Shown: one piece after another, positions 57,816 through 64,000 of the stretch | Numbering within the stretch: position 1 is the stretch's first letter | Layout of the letters: every line of letters starts with the position of its first letter | Origin: Rhipicephalus microplus | Lineage: Eukaryota > Arthropoda > Arachnida > Ixodida > Ixodidae | NCBI RefSeq assembly: GCF_043290135.1 | Contig: NC_134700.1 | Coordinates: 240,439,088 to 240,503,087, forward strand | Length of the DNA stretch: 64,000 bases | Direction of reading: 5' to 3' | Position numbers and translations under genes: made by a program | The notes under the pieces: model-generated | The model's input: only the letters and a program-made list of their open reading frames with translations | What the model was told of the DNA's origin: nothing | Databases searched by the model: none

Positions 57816-59202
57816 AGTCCATCCTTCACTGCATTCTCTTCAGCATTGGCATCTCTGGTGCCAAGCTGCCTAAATGTTTTCACTCTTCATTCTCCTTCTC
57901 ACTCCACCCGCATTCTCGCCACGCAGTCACACTTTCACTGAGCGCTGTACTTACCATGAATATTCTAGGCAGAAAACTCAATTTGACCCGCACTGTTCGC
58001 GCCAATAATTAACAACGCACACTCGGTCCTCTTTTCATCATCGACGCCAGTTCCTCTTGATGTGGCCAACTCCTCTTCGTCAGGCGTGAATGCCGTTTAG
58101 CTGAGCGCTAGCACAGAACATTCGTACCTGCCTTTGCTGTCTTTGTTTATTTCTTTTTGAAAGGATACGGACACGACGCTCGGCCTGGCGGACCATCTAA
58201 TTTCATGTAGATTGACCGCGATAAAGTTTTGTCACGCTCTTTCAATCTTCTCCTTTCTTAATTCAATCACGACGGTTGATCTATTTGCTTCTTACTTTCT
58301 ATATCTGCAAGCAATTAAGGGGTTTCGTTATGAAACCTTCAAGCACAGTAAATCGCGCTGCGCAAAACAACTTGCCGAAATCTATCGTAGGGCTGACCCT
58401 CAGAAAATGCTCCAAGACTGAATGGGCAATGTGCCACCACCGTCCAGTTTTGGCTGAATTCCTGCTAGAATGATTGTTGTCGTAAATAGGCTGTTTTTCG
58501 CGAGTATTTTGCTTTGGGTAAACGTAACGCAGAAAATATAGATTACTACCCATATTGCGTTTCACGCGCTTAGCGAAAAAATATTGCAATTTTGCCAAGG
58601 TGGCAAACAGGTCATCAATAGCATTACGGTAACTAAAGCACATTGATTGCGTCCTGGCGCAGACTAAGCTTATCGGCTAATTGTGGCGCCTGCTGTCTAT
58701 GGCTGCCACGCGTAAGACCTAAACGCGAAGAGCGTTCGAGAGATTCAGGGCAGCACTTTATATAAGGCAAGCGATCACGATAGGTGATGTGAGTTAGAGC
58801 TATGCTAACGTGTTCTGACGTTCTGGCATTCTTGTTCCACCGGCAGACGCAGAACAGCGTAACGGAATGTACAACACTATTGGCTGACACGTAACTAGGG
58901 CCCGGTAATGTGCTTTTGACATCAGTGCTTTGAAAATAAAACACCACCCAGAGAGAAACTAATTACCGGAGCGTGAATACGGGGTCCTGTTTACGAAATA
59001 TTTCGCCCTGGAAGCTGTCAGACACTGGTATTACGAGGTGCTAAATTACATCTGACTGTGCAGGCTTGCACGCAAGCAAGAAAATGTCTGACCATCACAG
59101 AAGCTCAATACAGGCACATACGCTGTATGGTTCCGATCTGCATTTGTAGTTGCTGAGGGAAGCAGCTGCTTGGTCTGAACATTAGTTTTTAGCGGAATTC
59201 AC
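57816..59202. other. No supported feature
   Basis: Spacer with no recognised element. Frames up to 114 codons (58,299-58,643, minus) have no domain. Confidence 0.45.
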
Positions 59203-59800
59203 AAGATATAGAGAGAAAAGAGGAAAGCCGAGTGGTTAACCAGATGCTATAATCAGGTATACTACCCTTCAATAGGAGAGAGGGAAGAAATATGGGATTA
59301 GAAAAGAGAAAAAATAAAAAATAATTAAGCATGAATAGGAACAAAACACGAACACATGCACACACACGAAAGTTCCACTTAGAGTCGTTCAGATAGGGCA
59401 GTGATTCTCAGGAACCCCAGTACTTTGCACGGCCTTCTTCTGCGACGTTGAGTCTTGAAGATGGCGTGTTATGGTTTACTTCGACAGACGCAGGTCATCT
59501 AAATTGTTCAGTGCATTACAAGAGATCGCCTTTGTATGCTACATTCCTGGCAGGCGCACAGCTCATGCCAAATAGTGTCTTCATATCCGCTGTTTACGCA
59601 CTCGCTGGTCTCGGCCATCTGCATACGCACGCATAAACGTGACGCCCAACCAAAGTCTGCGCAGAACAGTAGCGTCACGTCGTCGGAATCTTGCTGGAAG
59701 TCGAAGGCTAAAGTTACGTTGCATCAAGCCCGTGTAATCCTGGATGCGTCGCAAAACGCGGCTCATTCTAATGTGCCATGGAGCACTGGCGAGGAAGCAT
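59203..59800 (-). mobile_element. LINE ORF2 C-terminus and 3' untranslated region
   Basis: Minus strand: 'NFSLRLPARFRRRDATVLRR' and 'LWLGVTFMRAYA' (59,766-59,600) match the conserved pre-zinc-finger segment of tick LINE ORF2 ('RLWLGVAFTNAYA'-like). In another frame there is a decayed zinc finger, 'CVNSGYEDTIWHELCACQ'. The 3' region follows, with 'aagggtagtatacc' and 'ctggttaacca' and a pyrimidine-rich terminus at about 59,203. At least one frameshift and loss of a zinc-finger Cys. Confidence 0.75.
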
Positions 59801-61033
59801 GAAGAGTTTCTTAGTACAGCGTATGTTCAAGGGGGAAGTATCGATAGGTAGAAACCGTAATCATAAGACTTAAGCAGAGACCATAATCACCAAAACAGGA
59901 TGATGTTGTTTCAACGGTGTTTTACCGGTAATAATGTAATTAAAAAACAATCTCTTCTAGCATTAAATAAGTGAGGGCAGTACATTTTGAGGACTACATG
60001 CATATAAGAAGAAACAGGCAAGATGCTAAAAAGTGATTGTTTTGGGTAGAGGAGGTTGAGGGGAGGGGGGGAAGGGGTGTTAGATTTTCTTCTCGAGCCC
60101 TACTTCGACCAGAACTCACGCAAAAAAAAACATGAGGTAACGTTGAAAGAGAAATAGAAAAGAAATCCACACAAACGACGACAATAAAAAGTGGAGCATG
60201 AATGAATGCAAAAGAAAATAACGAAGTTAGCCACCTGAGCTTCAATGAACATTTTTCGTGCCAAAGGCTCCAGCCATGAAGCGAGAAATCACGCCTTCGT
60301 GTTTTAGCAGGAATACACCGAGTGTGTCGTTAATTACTACGGCAAACAGCCACAACCCAATTTAATTATCGCTACACGCATTCACACGTGAACGGGGAAT
60401 GTTGAATAGCGCGTGTGCGTGTGCAGATAGAGGCAGAAGAGAACACCGATCTTGTAGACAGGACGTTACAGGTTCACTCAGGGTATTCATGCTTGAGCTG
60501 AAGGGTGCCCGAGGAGCAAATTTGAGTGTGGGCGGGGAAGAGTAGCACATATTAGTCTCGCGTAGAGAAATTAGTTTTCGTGTGTTCTTAATGAGGCATT
60601 TATATTGGTTCGGTAGGTCTTTCTACAACCTATGGTGTTCTTTTCCTCAAGTACTTTTGTCCTAAATACCATAAGGTAACCTTCATAACTTTTTACCGTT
60701 TGCAAAAGTGCATCTAAGAGGTGACGTAAGGTGATTTGTTTCTTGTGAGGCCATGTCGTTCGGGGTTGACAGGCTTTATTTGTTTTCGTTCATATATTGG
60801 CAGTATACCTCCAAGATAACTAATGACACAATAAAACTAGGTAATTAAAATATACAGGTAAAAATAATTCAACTAATATTATCCCGAAAAATACGTAGGG
60901 AGTCACATAGGATAGTAATGAAGCAAATAAGTGTAAAGGCCTTGTTTGTTAGACATAAAATTAAGGAGAACTAAGAGACAGTGATTCCAAGGAAAGTTTA
61001 GGGAATGGAACTATAGTAAGTGTGATATAAATG
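59801..61033. other. No supported feature
   Basis: A short G-rich patch (60,055-60,075) and A-runs. No gene or shared repeat. Confidence 0.45.
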
Positions 61034-61310
61034 CCAGCGTAGCTCAGTTGGTGTCCTTCTCGAGTCTTCGTACATATTGCGCTTGTTTCATCATGAACCT
61101 ATACTAACATGCCCAACTGGCCGTCAGCCCTAATGTTTCATATTCGCCGCAGTGGCTACTGATCGTTCTGCCAGACACTCCCACGTTAAATTCACACACA
61201 TACACCCTAAAATGGGCGGAGGGATGACCACTGCCCTAGCTCAGTTGACAGAGCGGCGGCCGAGTTATTCGAAGGTCACTGGTTTGGTCCCTGTCGGCGG
61301 CAAGATATGC
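61034..61310 (+). repeat. Repeat with two tRNA-like promoters
   Basis: 'gcgtagctcagttggtg' (61,035-61,051) is an isolated A-box-like segment. At 61,231-61,302 'ctagctcagttgacagagc' is followed by a B-box 'ggtttggtccc' (61,281-61,291) and 'gtcggcggca', giving a degraded tRNA-like unit followed by a T-rich stretch. Probably a tRNA-derived SINE; a functional tRNA is unlikely because the anticodon arm does not pair well. Confidence 0.5.
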
Positions 61311-63066
61311 TTTCGCCTATTTTTTTTTCGCATTTACGTCACAATTGCTTCTAATAGCATTTGCTATGCTTTCCCTGACATCATTTCCTGTTCTCACAAA
61401 TGGGAAGTTATGGTAGCTCACCCATTTCTCTTCTAAACAGTCACTTTTGCAACACACAAATACCTAATGGTAACTGACTACATATATAATTTTAGCTATC
61501 AGGTTCATACTGATAAACCCGTTGCATAATGCTTTATAGACAATGTCAAATGAATAAATGCCACACAGTGCGTGCAAACATAAAAAAGTTAGTTTACAAA
61601 AAAAGATCACGCAGACATGACGACATGTGGTAATCGGCTACCAACAGCCGAGTAGTCAGACATTCAGGGGTGAGAAACTATATATAACTCTGTGTGGTTA
61701 ATTCTGTCGTGCTATGTGAGCTTGTTCCAAGTTTAGCAATTTGACAGCTTAAATGTTCTTCTGGCAATGTCGCTTGAAGAGGTTGCGTGCGTCTTGCCTT
61801 CAAATATATAGTTAAGTGCGCTGTTATTTGTTCTAATGTTTACGTTCTTTAAACGCGAGTGCTGTCACCACTGTGCAAACATTTAAACCAACAAATAGAT
61901 GTATGTTATAGAATAATAGCTGTGCAAACAGCAACGGGGTGAAAAAGCGAACGTGATGAGGTCATTTTTTTTCTTTGTTTTGAAATGGTTTTTAATTCTG
62001 TATTTTTACTACAGACATATTGATTTCTCGCTACGACTGCTCTTAAATGAAAAGCTTCACTTAAATTTTTATGATATTTCTTCAATATACAGCTCTCAAA
62101 CACAAAAAAGCAGCGGTTAACTGTAGTTACTGCTGCACCAGCTGATTGCGTTTTAGTTGAAATTACGCTACAGCACCTCCTCTCTATTATGTACAGCTAT
62201 GAACATCTCCTACTTTTTCCCTCCGTCAAACGTTATATTAAACAAGATACGCTAGAAATGCTAGATGAAACATTATCGACAAATGACCCAGAATGTAGGG
62301 GAGAAATGAATATCCGGAATAACATTGTACTTAGGAATGACGATGTACATTAGCATATATTTTTAAGTGCAACCTTTCGAATAGTAGACGCATGCAGTGC
62401 TGCTTTCAGTCAGGTAAAAACCAATACTGATGGCTAATAGAAAGTACACTGCATGCTCAAACATTCACTGAACTGCACGCACTTGCTTCTGTCTCATATA
62501 AACACCGGCCCTTAAGCGTCATGTATAAATACTTGCGATGCTATTTGCGTTATCAATAATGACGTAAATGCACATGGCAATGTTCACCAGTGACTAGGCA
62601 TTTTAAATTACAGTAAACGAAGGACAAGACTTCTGAGCACCAAGTGCTATGAACCGAACGACCTACGATCCAGCGGGCTGAGCCCGCTGGACACTGCAGG
62701 ATCAAGGCTAATGTGACATTCAAGATTTGCAGGTGTAGCTCTTGCTTTCTTCCTTGTGAGACTTAGTGGTATTTTTTATCATGTGCTTTTAACTCCTAAG
62801 CTAATTTCGGAGGGACAGACATGGCAACGACTGTAAAGGAGTCATCATTGTTTATGATTACTTTCCCGTATACGCAAAGCTTCGATGGTAGCACGACGTG
62901 TTAACGTGCAGGCACCGAGTGCTAAGAAATTGATGGATGGATAAAGGATACGAAAACCAAGTTACAAGTGCTGCCACCCATTTTCTTTTTTGTTGTTGTC
63001 ATCTCATGAGTTGAAAAAAAAATGAACGGAATGGCTGACATGTTTGTCTTAGAGATTTAAAAGCTC
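61311..63066. other. No gene; one palindrome
   Basis: A near-perfect 23-bp palindrome lies at 62,669-62,691 (tccagcgggct, one base, agcccgctgga). Otherwise AT-rich with nothing recognised. Confidence 0.5.
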
Positions 63067-63076
63067 TGACGCCCTT

Positions 63077-63310
63077 AGTCTAGTGGCTAAGGTACTCGGC
63101 TGCTGGCCCTCAGGTCACGGGATCGAATCCCGGCTGCGGCGGCTGCATTTTTGATGGAGGCGGAAATGCTGTAGGCCTGTGTGCTCAGATTTGGGTGTAC
63201 GTTAAAGAATCCCAGGTGGTCGAAATTTCCGGAGCCCTCCACTACGGCGTCTCTCATGATTACATGGTGGTTCCGGGACGTTAAACCTCACATATTATTC
63301 AATCAATCTG
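63077..63310 (+). mobile_element. Ruka-type SINE, slightly 5'-truncated, with TSD
   Basis: Starts within the tRNA-like A-box ('agtctagtggctaaggtac') and has an intact B-box 'gggatcgaatccc', body and '(tcaa)n' end. It is flanked by tgacgccctt at 63,067-63,076 and 63,311-63,320, a perfect 10-bp target duplication. The perfect duplication and good consensus match make it one of the youngest copies in the window. Confidence 0.93.
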
Positions 63311-63320
63311 TGACGCCCTT

Positions 63321-64000
63321 TGGTGATAGCGTGGCAGGCCTGCAATTTTCCGCATCAGCGAAGATTACCAGTGTTTTCACCGCGACGCAAATGATGAACA
63401 TTTCAATAAAATAGCGTGTAAGGAAGAAAGTACACATATGGTAGCTTGCTCGAGTTGACGGGAAAATACTTGCCCTCCTACTTTCGCGTACTCCCGAAGT
63501 CGGACTAAAACTAGGCATATCATTGGCGCCAACGAAGAATATATACTTCATATATGAAAGTTTCCCTTCTTGTATAGTTTGGTCTTACGGTTCCGGGGGC
63601 GAAAATGGCATTATTAACGTTTTTTTTTTGCCATTGCTTGCTTCTAGATTGTTGCTATACTTTTTCTAGGTGATGCTATGCTGCTTATACTATGATTATC
63701 AGTGCCGAGAGGTTGGTGTTGAAACACAGTCACAGACACGACACTCGCTCAGCCTTGTTAGAACCAGAGGAGCAATACAAAACATGCTCATACGGCTGCG
63801 AAAAAATCCTGCTCACGCTACATTAAACGACAGTAATTTTTCTAAGAAAATTTAGCAGTGGTGCTTGTAGCGCGAGTCAAGTGTCGACCGTTCACCAACT
63901 TGCAAAGTTTGTGCGAGAAAGAAGAGCCTTTCGCAAATCCCGCTTTAGGATCAATGCTTCTCCCATTCTATCTCTCTCTTTTGCTCTCTGACTGTCTCTC
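63321..64000. other. No supported feature
   Basis: Ends in a TC-rich stretch (about 63,960-64,000). No gene recognised. Confidence 0.45.

Noticed and set aside
57431..57883. 150-codon Ser/Leu/Phe-rich frame resembling a membrane protein
   Set aside because: Artefact of the pyrimidine-rich complement of the GA tract.
61231..61302. Functional tRNA gene
   Set aside because: A- and B-box-like sequences are present, but acceptor and anticodon stems do not pair well and a degraded second A-box lies nearby. More likely a tRNA-derived repeat.

Overview
This is eukaryotic, almost entirely non-coding DNA. The best reading is the nuclear genome of a hard tick (Ixodidae). The main evidence is repeated copies of a tRNA-derived SINE that matches the Ruka family known from ixodid ticks. 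They carry the A-box/B-box tRNA-like head, the conserved body with 'gtgctcagatttgggtgcac' and 'gggacgttaaac', and a (tcaa)n tail. The LINE remnants and trinucleotide tails also fit a tick. There are no operons or bacterial signals, and I identified no conserved host protein-coding gene. The window looks like an intergenic or long-intron stretch filled by generations of mobile elements.

Layout. 0-9 kb: mostly unannotatable sequence, a tRNA-Gly-like repeat (0.76-1.37 kb), a LINE 3' end on the minus strand (~3 kb), a 78-nt hairpin (4.8 kb) and a 31-bp SINE stub with a perfect target duplication (8.2 kb). 9.1-10.4 kb: a 5'-truncated RTE-like LINE with an open reverse transcriptase frame and a (GAT)n tail. 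11.7-13.3 kb: a second tRNA-Gly-like repeat beside a broken Ty3/gypsy integrase (minus). 15-16.2 kb: a truncated SINE and a third tRNA-Gly-like repeat. 17.6-21 kb: two copies of a composite repeat with an internal tandem array, and a 499-bp element with terminal inverted repeats. 21.8-22 kb: a LINE 3' end. 23.5-24.5 kb: a compact hairpin-ended element carrying its own TATA box, an endonuclease/exonuclease/phosphatase (EEP) reading frame and AATAAA. 25.7-32.2 kb: microsatellite, SINEs, a relic RT fragment and a perfect 150-bp tandem duplication. 35-40 kb: SINEs. 40.9-45.9 kb: a tRNA-like repeat, a LINE RNase H/C-terminal fragment (plus), then a LINE ORF1 (minus) that is split by another LINE 3' end, with a 23-bp minisatellite upstream. 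46.8-48.3 kb: two direct copies of a small palindromic repeat around a (CAGA)n tract, then a SINE with target duplication. 50.2-51.1 kb: a 69-bp tandem duplication and a possible signal-peptide exon. 52-53.2 kb: a gypsy integrase relic and a LINE 3' end. 54.2-55.3 kb: a third composite minisatellite repeat. 57.3-63.3 kb: a tRNA-like repeat, GA-rich DNA, a LINE 3' end, another tRNA-like repeat and a young SINE.

How the parts relate. The SINEs are flanked by 10-16 bp direct repeats, as expected for mobilisation by LINE machinery, and LINE remnants are plentiful here. All autonomous element genes I can read are broken or truncated, so nothing in the window looks able to move on its own. The most unusual objects are the EEP-bearing hairpin-ended element (23,541-24,531), the tRNA-Gly-like composite repeats, and the family of composite repeats whose conserved shoulders frame different tandem arrays.
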